From Glutinoglossum americanum (taxonomy: Eukaryota; Ascomycota; Geoglossomycetes; Geoglossales; Geoglossaceae), in NCBI GenBank assembly GCA_020080175.1, contig JAGHQL010000174.1, positions 1 through 58,600 of the forward strand: 58,600 bases of DNA, in the 5' to 3' direction. Below are positions 19,928 through 31,600 of the stretch, in pieces. Below the pieces are notes generated by a model. It had not been told where the DNA came from. It was given only the letters and a program-made list of their open reading frames with translations, and searched no databases. The translations under genes and the position numbers were made by a program. Positions within the stretch are counted from its first letter, which is position 1. Each line of letters starts with the position of its first letter.

Positions 19928-22890
19928 GGAGCCCCCTAACCAGCGACCCAGCCGGCACGCCCCGAGGACAGCCTCCGCGCTGCGGTTACGTACATGCTTG
20001 GGGAAGAGTCCTCGGAGTTAGCTACGGGCCCATCTAATAGGTAGTAGAGCAGTAATAACAGAGCATTCATACATCCAAACCCCATATCAGCGCGGCCACT
20101 CCCTCCCCATAACCCGCAAGCACCCCTACAAAACAACCCAACCTCCCACCTAAAACACCAAACACCCCCATCCACAATACCCGCGCCCGACAGCCAAGTA
20201 CTGACACGCAAGATAACGAAACGATCGCGCAGGTAAGCATCCACGACGCCGGAGCCTCGGGGGTGCTTCCAGCGGTGCCTCCCGCTCGTGCTGCCGCGGA
20301 TGACATGCCCTAGCAGATCGTGTTGCGCAGGGTGATTGCGTCAATCGCTCCATGAAAAGCTACAGAACATAGGGAATAGAAAGCAGCGGGATAAGAGACC
20401 CGGGGCCTTCAGCAGGGCGATGCAGGGACCTCGTGACGGCACAAACTCATACGGTAGAGAGCGGAAGTAAGGAACGATGGGTCGATTAGTGAGCGGGCGC
20501 TGAAGCCAATCTACTTACAGCTAGTACTGGTACCCCCTAAGTGCTCCGGAGCCTTTAGTTGAGCCTTCGCTTTAGTAATCCATCGGCATTTGGCCATATG
20601 CCAGGGACCCGGGCGGCCGCGCAAGATGGGGTGGTGGCCGCACTGAAATGGAACATACTAGCATCCTAAGAATAAAAGAAGGCGAGGGGGTAGGTACAGC
20701 CAATAGTCTATATGCTTGAGCGGGCCAAGAGCCGAAATCATGGCGCTTCTAGTACACCATCCGCGGTATCACAGAATATCCGAGTAAACAAACCAAAAAG
20801 ACGTGGTTTCTACGGTGTTGAGAAAGCCCCCCTTTTTTTTCGGGGGGGAGGGGGGGGGTGAGGAGTTTGGCGGGCTGATTCGCTGGTAATTACCGCTATT
20901 CTAGCTAACGCCCAACTAGGCATCCGGGGTAGCTATGCACAAGGGAGTGTGATTTACGAACCCATCCACTGTCCAGGCAACGTCTAACCTTGCCAGGTCT
21001 CGGTGCTGCTACTTTTTTTTCCGAACCCCTGCCTTTCTAGACACGTGTGGTTGCCTACCTTTAGACACCAACTGCTCCCTTGGGTGGTGAGCTGGGATCT
21101 GCTCTGGTTGGGTGGAAGTTTACATGACTTACTGGGGTTTCTCAGGTTGGTTCTTCCCGTTAGGGTTGGCTGATGGCGCAGTAGACTGGGTGGTGCGCTC
21201 CACCGGGGTTGGGATTAGAGGCGGGTCCCGCGGTGGATAACGGTAGGGGCGTTAGGGAGGGAGACTGGTGCGTTGGCTAATGGTCAACTGGGGACGGGCG
21301 CTTGCTTTCTTGCTCCGCTTGGGCGGTAAGCCCGTGGACCTTTTTCAGCTTTATGGGAAGCACCTCGCTTACGTTAGTATGACGATAGGGTAACGGCTAA
21401 GCCTGGAAGGTTTGTGCCGGGGTGTCTAGCAAAACCAATACCAGGTTTGCTGGAATGCTTATGTTTTGTTTTGTCTGGATGCCAGCACAGCGGCACGGTT
21501 CGGTTGGTGTGTACGTGTAGGTAAACTCAGGGGGCTGGGGCCCCTCTTGGGAATATTCTGCTAGAATGAGCTCGTGGTGCAGTGGATGCAATCTGCTTAA
21601 CTGGCCTTGGGAGATTGCTTTTGGAAATTGGAGGTTCACGGCCCTGTCGACTGCGTTCGAGAGTGCCCCAAACGTAAGAGATCAGGGGTGTGGTTGGCAG
21701 GTCGGAGGCCGCACACACCATCCCTGCATCAGGTAGCGTGTTGAGATGTGTATACCGTTGTCGTTGTGGTTCTGGTAGCGGTCCGCGGGCCGGTAGTTCC
21801 GCTGAATCTCTCGGCTCTAATCGGCACTATCGTGTCCAGGATTTGCCCCAGGTGTGTTAGGCTAGTGTATTGAAGCTAGTCTCATGGTGGTCAGGGTCTA
21901 GCGTGGGCACAGTTGATTGGGTTGGATGTGCCAATTTATCAAGATTTGCTTTGTTTGGGCGGCGGGGCGGCGGTCCAGGGCGTACTCTGGTTGGTGGGTT
22001 AATAGTTACACGTTGGTAAGTTCGAGTTTGCGCGCAGATATGCGATCCTTATCCCTGCTATTGCCTTTGACGTTGTTTCCCGGCTCACGGTAGTTCCGGG
22101 ATTCAGCTCTAGACCCCTAAGGGTGTTTCGTCTATGTAGACGTGATGAAATTGAGATAAGGGGGTTGACCCCGCAGTGGACCCTGGCGGTTCTCCTAGAG
22201 AAACTAGGCTCGGCGGCGGATTGTGCTGCATGGGATTTGCATGTTAACAAGCGGCCGATCGAGACGCAGGCCGTACAGGGGCATCTATCAAAAGCCCTCA
22301 CGTTCGCGCAGCTTTTGAGCCAATCGTCTACCATGACGCTGAAGCAGAATGGGGGTTACTACAGGGATCCCTCCTATGGGTGTGGGTTGGAGGCACGCCG
22401 CCAAGTGGTGTTCATGGGGTTCCTCCCCGAGGTTTGAGTGACAAGAAGGTCAGGTGGCGATTAGGGATAGCTCCCCCGAGTACGCTGCCAGAATGGCGAA
22501 CCGGTAGCTGCTTCAGATTAAGTGAGCGCGAAGACTTCTGGCCAATGCCTTTGTGCCCCCGTGCCTGACGGCTTAGGTACATGTGCATGACCAAGCTCAG
22601 CTCGCCTTTAAGATTGTATCGCTCAGTGATACGATGGACAAAGCGCATTGGCTTTCAGCACAAGGGGCTTACCATACCTGGAATCAGTGCGATAGACCAC
22701 TGTTTGAACGCATGGTTCCCGCCAACTTAGCCGCCATTCCAGCTGCGTAAATGGCAATTCTGGCAGAACCAGCTGATTAGTCAGTCGAGACTGGAGAAAT
22801 GGTTGACTGGTTACTCACTGGTTACTCACTGGGATACCAAACCCATGGTAGTTTGGCTGGAAAACTGACGACGATGGTGTTTATGGCTCG
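19928..22890. other. long gene-poor stretch
   Basis: No convincing gene. From about 21060 to 22440 the plus strand is noticeably rich in G and T, with open but featureless frames of 80-110 codons on both strands. This may be a very decayed element or gene, but no motif supports a family. A short tandem duplication of ggttactcact lies near 22811. Confidence 0.5.
20827..20860. other. C6-T8-G7 hairpin with long G run
   Basis: Six C, eight T, one C and seven G form a potential GC stem with a T-rich loop. A further run of nine G follows within ten bases. It could act as a slippage hotspot or a G-quadruplex. Confidence 0.5.
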
Positions 22891-23633
22891 TCGTGGTTGT
22901 GGCGTTCGGATCGGGACTTTCCCGTAACTCCAGCCCCAGACCACATCGGGATGACCGAGAGAGAGAGATTACACTACCAGATAGGAAATCGAACAAGCGA
23001 TCGACCGACTACTTTGGAAGGTGGATCGAGCATAATCTCTTTTGGTTTGGACGAGAGGGGTTTATCAAGGTGTTCGGATGAAGACTATTCCGTGGTTCAG
23101 CTCAGTGCGACAACCCGGATTCGGGGGACCGAATGCGCGGGTCAGAGGAGGCGGAGGCGGTTATTGGCTGGGCTGGACCACAAAGCGACCGCATCAGGCA
23201 GAACCAAGAACTTCGCTCCAGCTCAACGCAATCATTTCGACTTTTTGCCACGGAGTATTGCTTTTTCTCTCACCTCCAATGCGATCAGCCCTCCTGAACC
23301 CCAACTTAATTCCAACGACAAACGCATGCATGCAATGCGGCCTCGGGTTCTCGATTGGCGGACGAATGCTTCAACGTCCTATGGAAAGTTGGAAAGTGGA
23401 GATCAAAACCTTGAGCATTTAGCGGCGAAAGGCGAAAATGTCTCAGCGCCACGAGGGAGCCAAGGGCCAGAGCAAAACAAAGAACAACGTCTTGGCTTTC
23501 TGACTACAGGAATGAAAGAAAATGACGGTATCCTGATTTCAGAAAAGCGGAGAAAGCCCGCCGAGAGCCGAAAACGAGCTGAAAAAGCCACATTGTCGAG
23601 GGAAAGATGGCTATTGGAATTCCCATTGGAACG

Positions 23634-23708
23634 AGAGGGACATGGAGAGGGACACGGAGAGAGACATGGAGAGGGACATGGAGAAGGACATGGAGAAGGA
23701 CATGGAGG
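23634..23708. repeat. 12-bp minisatellite (gagagggacatg type)
   Basis: About six units of 12 bases alternate ggacatggagag and ggacatggagaa with minor variants. Confidence 0.8.
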
Positions 23709-23767
23709 TGTTGCTGTTTGGAGGGAGTCAAGAAACGGATAATTCCGCAACACCTTCCTTCAACACG

Positions 23768-23935
23768 CCAGACAACAGACAGAGACAGACACACACACAC
23801 ACACACACACGCACATCGACAGACCAGACAACAGACAGACACACACACTTCACTTCACTGCAACAGACCAGACAACAGACGGAGACAGACACACACGCTC
23901 GGTGGGCCTCGATGGATCCCTCGACACACACACGC
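23768..23935. repeat. (CA)n and cagacaga microsatellites
   Basis: Three CA-rich tracts (about 23788-23812, 23838-23850 and 23888-23898, with another near 23923) are separated by copies of agaccagacaacagacagac. Confidence 0.8.
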
Positions 23936-24395
23936 GCAAACAAGCCCGTGTTCTTCGCTTAGAGACTCGACAGACACTTGTGCTTATTAGATGATCCAGC
24001 CCGACAACTTGGCGACTTGGCAGGGAAAAAGCAAAACGGTGATCAGCCACACACACGCGGTAACGCGAACATCCGAACGCAGGAGGTTAAACATCTTCCA
24101 CCAAGACGATCAAGGTTCGAACCCACGCAAACATTCGCCGCGCGGTGACTGCCTCGACGCCACCAGCCAAGTTAACTTCCGATAGGCAGCCGCTCCGTGT
24201 CGGCATTAGCGCAGATGCTACTCATGATTCGTTGGCGGCGGTTGGTGGTGGTGGTGGTGCTGCTAGTCGTGGTAGTGGGGAAGTAAGTTTCGATGCAAGG
24301 AGGGGTCGACGGTGTTGGGCGCGAGGGGTTTTGCGTTTGGTTAGCTGGCCAGCAAGCAGCTAGAGGACCAACTTGTCGAGTGAGGGAGATACGGA

Positions 24396-24403
24396 TATAT
24401 AAA
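24396..24403 (+). promoter_or_regulatory. TATA box of the RidA-family gene
   Basis: TATATAAA lies 138-145 bp before the ATG at 24541. The presumed leader contains five copies of CCAGA at about 24494-24520. Confidence 0.65.
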
Positions 24404-24540
24404 GGTCCCTAAACCCGCCGGATAAAACAATTCGTCTCTCCAGAGAAGCTCAGGCAATCATCCCCACCTCGCGCCAAAAGCCAAACACTACCACCAGACC
24501 AGACCAGACCAGACCCCACCAAGACAGAACAACTACAGAA

Positions 24541-25349
24541 ATGTCCGCCCTCGTCCACGTTAATCCTCCGGGCTCCACTCCTCCCTACAAGGATCTCTTC
24601 CACAACGTGACCATCGTCCCTCCCAACACAAAGCTCGCCTTCGTCTCCTCCCAATGGGCCTGCGACAGCAGCGGGAATCTGATCGAGGGCGGCAAGGATA
24701 ACTACAACGCCCAGGCCAAGCAGGCGTGGTCGAACGTGTTGATCATCTTGAAGGGATTGGGTTGCGGCGTCAAGGACATCGTGCACAAGAGGAACTGCTT
24801 TACGTGAGCTTTTTTTTTTTTCCCTCACTCACCGCGAAGCCCAACCGGAGTGGGAGCTAACGAGGGCTTTCTTTTTGCGCGTGTACAGGACGTTCAGCGA
24901 TGATATCGCAAAGTCTTGCATCGAGGGTGCGCTTGAAGCGCTGGGCCCGGAGGAGAGCGAACATTTCTTCAAGTCGTAAGTGTCCTAGCCACCAACCGCC
25001 TTTACTCGGCCAAAACTCCCATAAAGATGCGACGCGCTGACGAAATCCAAAAAAAAAACAGTTCCAGCGCCTACAGCGGATACTCGCACTTCCACATGCC
25101 CGATATCCTGTTCATGGTTAGTTACCACGCCGCCCCCCTCCCATCCACATACCCACGCACCCACCCATCCATCCCCCATCCCCCATCTCCCCCCCACCCC
25201 AGCTCGGATTTCCGCAGTGGAAAAACCCCGCCCGCTTGCCCACTCTCTTGATTGATCCATTAACCAACCACATAAATTCCGCGGGCTAACCAGGGACATA
25301 ATGCCGCTTCCTCAAATAGGTGGACGTCATCGTCGCTCTGCCCAACTAA
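24541..25349 (+). CDS. RidA/YjgF/L-PSP family protein
   Basis: Four exons: 24541-24803, 24889-24975, 25062-25116 and 25320-25349, giving 144 residues. The introns (85, 86 and 203 nt) have GT donors and AG acceptors. The last intron is long and the last exon only 30 nt. The RidA family deaminates reactive enamine/imine intermediates or acts as an endoribonuclease, usually as a trimer with active sites between subunits. Recognition rests on the family layout. The beta-strand region reads KLAFVSSQWACDSSGNLIEG and is followed by a helix with AQAKQAWSNVLIILKGLGCG. A KRNCFTTF segment, a second helix and a closing strand VDVIVALPN complete it. The length suits a divergent fungal RidA branch. A strong TATA box precedes it. 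Confidence 0.85.
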
Positions 25350-26127
25350 GGGCCAGCAGGAGGAGGAGGGGGAGGAAGAGCGTATTCCGCTCCTTCCACG
25401 GAAACCAGAGGGGAAACTGGATAAGGACACACCAGGAAAGGGGGCCGTCGTTTTTCTTCGGAGATGCGCAAGGAGATGCGGGAAATTTTGCTGGGAGACC
25501 CTGGTGGAGGTTGACGGGGTGGTTTTCAGTGCTGTTTTTGTGAACCCGGCTTCTCCTTTCCCCTGACCCCATCTGACGATGGGGGGTTGGGCTCAGTCTG
25601 TCGCTTTGCCGGGATAAATATATATTCATTCACTCGCTTTGCGATACTATGGGGGTTTGTCAGGGACAAAGTAGTTAGCGCAAATATATAAGCATGCGTT
25701 GTATCGCTGAGCCGTGGCAGCCCGGGGTAATAAGGTGAACTCTGTCGCCGTGTCGGTAGGCGGGTGCAGGATATACCCTAAAGGTACAATGGTCACTTTA
25801 TTGCTCTGGGGTGCACGGCGTCTTTGTTCTATTGCGTCGTGCACCTGCCTATCCTCGAGCTAGATATGCTGAAACTCTGAAGGATAAAGAAGATAAGTGT
25901 TTCCAATTCCAGACAAAGAGCTAGAGATAGTCCAGTGGACAATGCCCCCAGCTAAAAACAATTATCGTTGTCGTTTGTTCAATTATGGCCAGCCCTTTCT
26001 TTCAACGGATAAATAACAAAGCAGACAAACCCAGCTCACCCGAACGAACAGGCCCCTTACCAAAACTAAGTAAGGAACAATAGAACAAACTCCAAAAACC
26101 TCTTTTATCCGTACCCCGAACAAATTC
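25350..26127. other. intergenic between RidA and OTU genes
   Basis: 3' flank of the RidA-family gene and upstream region of the OTU gene. No further gene was recognised. Confidence 0.4.
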
Positions 26128-26135
26128 TATATAAG
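26128..26135 (+). promoter_or_regulatory. TATA box of the OTU gene
   Basis: TATATAAG lies 136-143 bp upstream of ATG 26271. Confidence 0.6.
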
Positions 26136-26270
26136 TAGGTTAGCAAGTCAAAAGCTTCCACACAAGAATCTCCAGTGAAAAACAAACTGCAATCCAGAGA
26201 CCCGAGAGATAGCAGGGCGTAAACAAGCCCAAAAAAGCCCAGGAAGAGCAACGGACTCCCAGCCAGAAAA

Positions 26271-27665
26271 ATGGCTTCCCAACTGAAAAGCTTCAGAAAA
26301 AGGACAAGGCCCCAATATGGTGGCATAACGACTGACCTTTCCCCTAAGCGTAGGCTGATCGAAGGCGAATGGTGGACCGAATCAGAAGACGAAGACACCC
26401 ACTCCGATGGATTCTGGCAGCTATCCCCCGGCCTGGGAGGCGGCAGTCTGCACAGAGGAGGAGGGGGTTTCCACCCGCCGGATAGCTGGAAAGGAGACGG
26501 ATCCGAGTACGACGGCGAAGGCATCCGAACCAGAACGGCCGCGGAGAAAGCCAGAAATAACAGCGGGAGGCTAAACAGGGATGAGCAAGACAGTGAGAAC
26601 GCCGAACTGCGGAGAAGGATCAAGAGGTTGCAAATGGAAACTGACCAAATCCGTGGCGAGAAGGCTGACCTTGAGAAAATGCTCGAAGAACTCGCAATAG
26701 CGTTCAGCTCTCTAGAGGAGAACTTGCAAGCCCCATCCCCCCGAAGCAACGCCGGCACCAACAACGACAACGCCGCCAGCAACAACCACCACGATGACGT
26801 CGACGACGACGACGACGAGGACGACGACAACCCCCCACCCCACACCACCTTCCCCCCAACCCTCGAAACCCCCACAGCCGGCCCCCCCGACATCCACCTC
26901 GAAGCCCCCCCCGGCCCGCCCCAACCCTTCCGAATAGTCCCCGTAGCCAGCGACGGGAACTGCTTCTGGCGAGCCTTCTCCGAGCTCTACTACCACACGC
27001 CGACGCTCTGGGCGCGCACCAAACTCCGCACGCACGCGCACTTCTCCCGCGTAATCAGCGACGGGCAGCACCCGCGCCACGACCTCTACACGCGGCTCGC
27101 GCACCTCGCGGCGCTCGACGCGTTCCCGCTGGACGAGCAGCTCGCGCGGCCCAACGCGTGGACCAGCGAGCAGGCCACGCAGCTCGTCGCGGACCTGTTC
27201 GACGTGCAGCTGGTCGTGCACTACGCGCAGCCGGCGGCGCGCGGCGCGTGGCACTCGGGCGTGCTGGTGCGCGGCCCGCGCAACCGCCGCCAGGTGTTCA
27301 TGACCCTGGTCGGCGTGCACTGGCAGGGCCTGCGCCCGTGCGGCGTGCCCGAGTCCGAGTACAGGTTCGAGTCCGACGTCATGCGGAACGCGCAGGCGAG
27401 GCTGCCGGTTCCGGACGAGGGCGGCGCGATGGGGGTTCCGCCCGCGGTGGTGCCGAGGCCGCGGGTCGGCGGGTGGGATAGGGAGGGGGAGGCGAAGTTT
27501 TTGAGGTTGGGGGAAGAGGCGGAGGTCGCGGAGGTGGTGGGGTTGGGGGGGGATGGGGAGTCGGAGCTGATGAAGTTGGCGCGGGAGGCGTTGGCGGGGG
27601 AGGGGGAGTCGGAGTTGATGAGGCTGGCGCGGGAGGTGTTGGCGGGGGAGGGGGAACAAGGCTGA
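26271..27665 (+). CDS. OTU-domain cysteine protease (putative deubiquitinase)
   Basis: Single exon of 464 residues. OTU proteases cleave ubiquitin or ubiquitin-like chains with a Cys-His-Asp/Asn triad. The N-terminal 150 residues are charged and include a predicted coiled coil (about 95-150: RRIKRLQMETDQIRGEKADL and on). An Asp-rich run and a Pro-rich linker follow. The OTU core (about 220-365) starts FRIVPVASDGNCFWRAF, with the canonical DGNC catalytic cysteine. It includes ATQLVADLFDVQLVVHY and ends FMTLVGVHWQGL, with the likely catalytic His. The C-terminus holds two near-identical copies of GESELMKLAREALAGE. GC content rises sharply from about 26,860, and codons there are almost all G/C-ending, unlike the first third of the gene. 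Confidence 0.88.
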   Translation: MASQLKSFRKRTRPQYGGITTDLSPKRRLIEGEWWTESEDEDTHSDGFWQLSPGLGGGSLHRGGGGFHPPDSWKGDGSEYDGEGIRTRTAAEKARNNSGRLNRDEQDSENAELRRRIKRLQMETDQIRGEKADLEKMLEELAIAFSSLEENLQAPSPRSNAGTNNDNAASNNHHDDVDDDDDEDDDNPPPHTTFPPTLETPTAGPPDIHLEAPPGPPQPFRIVPVASDGNCFWRAFSELYYHTPTLWARTKLRTHAHFSRVISDGQHPRHDLYTRLAHLAALDAFPLDEQLARPNAWTSEQATQLVADLFDVQLVVHYAQPAARGAWHSGVLVRGPRNRRQVFMTLVGVHWQGLRPCGVPESEYRFESDVMRNAQARLPVPDEGGAMGVPPAVVPRPRVGGWDREGEAKFLRLGEEAEVAEVVGLGGDGESELMKLAREALAGEGESELMRLAREVLAGEGEQG

Positions 27666-28499
27666 TTGAAGGCGCGGTGGAGGAGTTGTTGGTTTTTCCG
27701 GTTTGTTCATTTTATTTTTTATTTTTTTTTTCCCAAACTGCTATCTCACTATCAGTTTTTCTCTCTACGAATCCTATACAGACTATCCGTTTCCACTTCA
27801 ATCCATCTCAAGAGAGATACATACCTACACACATGCATAAACCCTCACTCCTTTACCCTTCCCCCGTAAAGTTGCCTATCAGATACCCCAGTCGTTCCTC
27901 TTGTATTCCCTAATAGCGCGCTACGTGAGCATATCGTAGCGCGTCTCTTTCTTCACCCCCTCCAGCTTTTCTCCTCTTGCAAACTATTTGTTTGCTGTTT
28001 TGCCGGGATCATCCTTGCTTCCTTCTCCGATGAAGGCATCGGTAGTGGTTCGGGGAAATATTAGAAACTGAGAAATGAGAGAAGGGAGGGTAGAACGGAG
28101 GTGAAATAGTTCTATTTCTTGGTAGCCTAGTAGGAGTCCTAAAAAAATAGTTGAGAATACCTGAATGTCAAGGCAATATAAAATACTGAATTCCGTATCC
28201 AGGATAACCAATGGTACTCCAGAGGCGAGATCACCAAACAGTACATGTATTCGTAACAAGCGAACACCTACCCCATTGCCGCCCAGAAAGAACCTGACAA
28301 AGAAACGCAAGCCTTCCAAATTTTCACCAACCCCCCGACGTCCAATGTCTCCCACCTCCACCATGCAGACACCCTACTCGCCATAGCAATGGCGGCCACA
28401 CAAACGAGTCGGGTGGTCACTCATGTCCCCCACGACGTCACGGTTTTGTGTGGCCAGCAATCGGCTCTTGGGGTGATACCGGAGGTTGGTAGGTTTCCC
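27666..28499. other. intergenic
   Basis: T-rich 3' flank of the OTU gene. A minus-strand open frame of about 126 codons (27984-28364) has some hydrophobic character but no recognisable family and was not called. Confidence 0.35.
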
Positions 28500-29335
28500 T
28501 ATTGGCAGAGGTAGGACAGGAAGTAGCCGCAGGAAGAGGGGTATCCACCAGATATGGGGCAGCCGTACGCGTGCCGCGTACATCCTCCAGACAAACCCCC
28601 GGAGTCGTAACCACTCTCATTCAAACCCACCCTCCCACTTAACGAATATATATATACGCCTCCCCTAGACGTAGCCCCCGTATCAAGTTCAACCATTGGC
28701 TTCACCAATATATTCCCCGCAAAAGCCCCCAACTCGGCGGCTCCACCAACAAAAAAGAAGACATTGCCGGCTCGCGCCCCGCTAGGACGACGGACGGGTC
28801 GTTGCCGCTAGCAAAGCTTGAGGCGATCTGGAAGATGAACCGAGCGGATGTAGAGCCTTTCGTGTGGAGGGTCGAGGTACCCGTTTACCGCGTGGAAGGG
28901 AAGAACCTGTATACCTCATCGACGAGGGTGCGGCCACCGAGGTCTCCCGAGAGGCCAGTGGCACGCCTAATCGCGGATCCGGTATTGTAGGCGGCCTCCG
29001 CGTCTGCTTTGGCGGCCACCACGACGGGATTGTGGTCAATATACGCCCCGCCTCTGATGATGAGAGTCATCGACGGATAATCCGGGCGCGATACCTAAAC
29101 CGCCATTTATGACAGTAGGACCGAAGTTTGCAACGGAGTCAGAAGCAGTAACGCCAAGCAAAGAGGCCAAGTTGAGAGATATAACCGGCGGCGTCGTAAA
29201 CTGTAAGACAAGGTATGCAATATAGAACCCAAGGCCGGCCAAAGAGAGCAGAAAACTGAATACAAGGAGAGCCCCAACACAGCGGTGAATAGCCTTGTCG
29301 GTATCCTGCGGCGAACAACAATAACAGTACCGCAT
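28500..29335 (-). pseudogene. possible small membrane protein gene, structure unresolved
   Basis: ATG at 29335 opens MRYCYCCSPQDTDKAIHRC. A strong transmembrane helix follows (VGALLVFSFLLSLAGLGFYI...) and then PPVISLNLASLLGVTASDS. A second plausible exon in another frame reads GGAYIDHNPVVVAAKADAEA, joined by an intron of 43-49 nt. Further open pieces (VNGYLDPPHERLYIRSVHLP; NILVKPMVELDTGATSRGG) change frame again without clear splice sites. The layout is one membrane anchor and an extracytosolic domain, weakly like fungal LEA14-type membrane proteins. Either it has several short introns or it is decaying. Confidence 0.35.
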
Positions 29336-29409
29336 CGCGACTATCTTGCAAAGAACGAACAAATAAAAAAACGGAAAAATGCCGGAGTCGGCTCGGGAAA
29401 CCATACAAG

Positions 29410-30217
29410 CGGACAGTGCATCTGAAGCAACGAACGAAAGTTCATCCGACGATGAAAACCAAGCCTAAGTGCAGATGGCATGACCGAGAACCACCTATTG
29501 GGGAAAGGGCTGCCGCGGTGGAGACTTATTCCCGGACCCTGAAGGAAAAGCATGAAATAATGGTACCGCTTTTATCGCTCTCCACCGAGGGCGCAACACA
29601 CGTGGATCTCCAACCCTCCCCCACATCATCACCCCGCGAGGAGAAGTGAAGCTAGCTGTTTTCCCCGTTTTGCGGTTGTGGATCATAGCGGGTATTAGCG
29701 TCTGTCATCACCGCTCGCCAGCTTTTTAGGAGGAGTCGCCATCGAGGGGGGTTTAGTTGTCGTTCTTAGCCAAGATAGCTTTGTGGGAAGTTTAGCTCAA
29801 GTAGATGGAAGAAGTTAGTCTTGAAGGGATAAGGTGATGGGTGATCCGCCTGCTTTGATAATTAGGGGATTGAGATATGTGTTCGTGGTCTGGCGTCTCG
29901 GTGGGAGAGTACTACAGAAAACTGCTTTTTAGTCATGGGCGCCTCACCCAATTGGTGCCGCTTTAAATGGCGAGCTGGGTGATGCTCACCCTGAGCTCGC
30001 ACGAGCGCATTCCACCATCACCTCCATCCTTTATATTCCGCCCCATGTTGGTGCTCCAAATACAGATGAATGAATTGGTCATGACGTTGGGAACGGTATG
30101 AAGAGAACATCTTCTCGCCCGAAACGTGATCAAAAAGAGCTAAACCCGATAAATTAGACTCTTATTAGGAAAGCCCCGCCTCATTTAAAGAATTAGAATT
30201 CCTATTAAAATAATACT
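29410..30217. other. intergenic, nothing recognised
   Basis: No convincing coding frame or structure before the MITE. Confidence 0.4.
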
Positions 30218-30219
30218 TA

Positions 30220-30409
30220 ACGTCGTTTATCAGTGAGCGGCGAATATCAGCGACCGGCGAGCTTAGTACCACCACACCAAAATTTGTATGTAGAGATACT
30301 TTTGTGACAACTTTCTTTTTCCAGAAGAAGTATTTCTGCATACAAATTTTGGTGTGGTGGTACAAAGTTCGCCGGTCGCTGATATTCGCCGCTCACTGAT
30401 AAGCGACGT
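30220..30409. mobile_element. MITE with 71-bp terminal inverted repeats, TA target site
   Basis: Left arm 30220-30290 and right arm 30339-30409 are reverse complements with about three mismatches in 71. The loop is 48 bp. Ends read ACGTCGTTTATCAGTGAGCG and the element is flanked by TA on both sides (30218-30219, 30410-30411), the target duplication of Tc1/mariner/pogo transposons. The element is 190 bp with no coding capacity, so it is a non-autonomous miniature element. High arm identity suggests recent activity or foldback correction. Its RNA would form a long hairpin. Confidence 0.9.
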
Positions 30410-30411
30410 TA

Positions 30412-31600
30412 TCCGGATAAAAGTGTTTTGTTGACCAAGAAAGGCTTCTTGATCTACAATGCAACCTCCAATATTCTGATGTTATTATTTCTTACTATTA
30501 GGGAAATAGGAACCAGTTCTGGTTTTAAGTCAGATGTTACTTATTACTATTCTTACTTATATAACGCCTACACGTTGCGTAACTATTGCATATCAAATAC
30601 CACTTCATTAATAGCATTGAGTGGCTACCTCCGCATAGAAGTCCCCTCCACGCGCTTCTGGCTGGGCGTTAAGGGACGAGTCTCAAAGCGCCAACTCCTT
30701 CCCGGGCCGTAAGAATTGTTTAATACTAGTCTAGTAATGGTACTATTCGCCAGCCCTGGCGATTGCTCCAGCCGCTCAACCACCAACCCATTGGCCCATA
30801 GAGGGTTATTTTAACGCTTGTCTAACCCGGGATTACTCTAACAGCCTAAGCGTTGGCATACTTGACAAGTGCACCTGGTAGTCTGCATGCGTTTTGCCAA
30901 GGCCGAGAGCTCCTTTTCCGACCGGCAGAGTTGATTCCTCAACGTTCATCGGTCAACACACCTTTTGTATATAGAATTTGTCTAATAGAGCCAACTCCAT
31001 CAATCTATATCTCTTCTATTGTCTTGCCACACCCTTGAGCTGCACCACGAGCACTCTAGCCGCCCTCGATCGCCCTCGTCGCCCACCCCGATCGCCAAGA
31101 GCACCCGCGGCACCCCACGAGACCTAACCACATGTTATGACTAGGGCGACACATTCTTCATACAATGATCCAATGTTCAATTTTGATTGAGAGTCTTCTG
31201 AATATATTTGAATATCTTCCATATGATTTTTTTTTCTTAATATGTGCCAGGTTTATAGCCTCTAACTATAGCCTTTTCTAGCAATCCTTTTGCCGTAGGC
31301 GCCTTTTTACTCGTGATAGTATAGATTTGGGAGCAGTTTGAGAGAGGTTTGAGTTGAGGAACAGGCGGTTGGTCGGATGGGCACCAACGGCTTTCATTGG
31401 ACTAGATACTCATCGTCTCATCTTCATACAATACTATGCCTGACACACCTTGAAACCCCTACTCGGCCCTCCGTGACAGCAAACTGACCCAATAACCGGA
31501 TTGAAATCATAACGAAAGCCGTCAATTAGCCCTACAATGGCCCTTGGAAGGAGAAACAAGCGTTATGGGAGAGCTTCGTCGTCTCAAAAAGCATTAAAGA
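30412..31600. other. intergenic, nothing recognised
   Basis: AT-rich stretch with no supported gene. A frame at 30428-30712 is featureless. Confidence 0.4.

Larger units (their letters stand above)
22891..24394. other. gene-poor stretch with simple repeats
   Basis: A frame open for about 280 codons (22897-23742) has no ATG at its start, no domain, and ends inside a minisatellite, so it is not called a gene. Two simple repeats are listed separately. Confidence 0.4.

Noticed and set aside
21150-21200. Telomere-like gttaggg motif
   Set aside because: Single occurrence in G/T-rich sequence, not an array.
22897-23742. 281-codon open frame
   Set aside because: It has no ATG at its start, no recognisable domain, and its C-terminus is the translated 12-bp minisatellite.
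24101-24140. tRNA T-arm from ggttcgaaccc (also ggttcgatccc near 50909 and 1409)
   Set aside because: The flanking bases do not form the 5-bp T stem, and no matching A-box or acceptor stem was found.
26712-27710. 332-codon minus-strand frame
   Set aside because: Shadow of the very GC-rich OTU gene; the Arg/Pro/Val-rich translation is an artefact of third-position bias.
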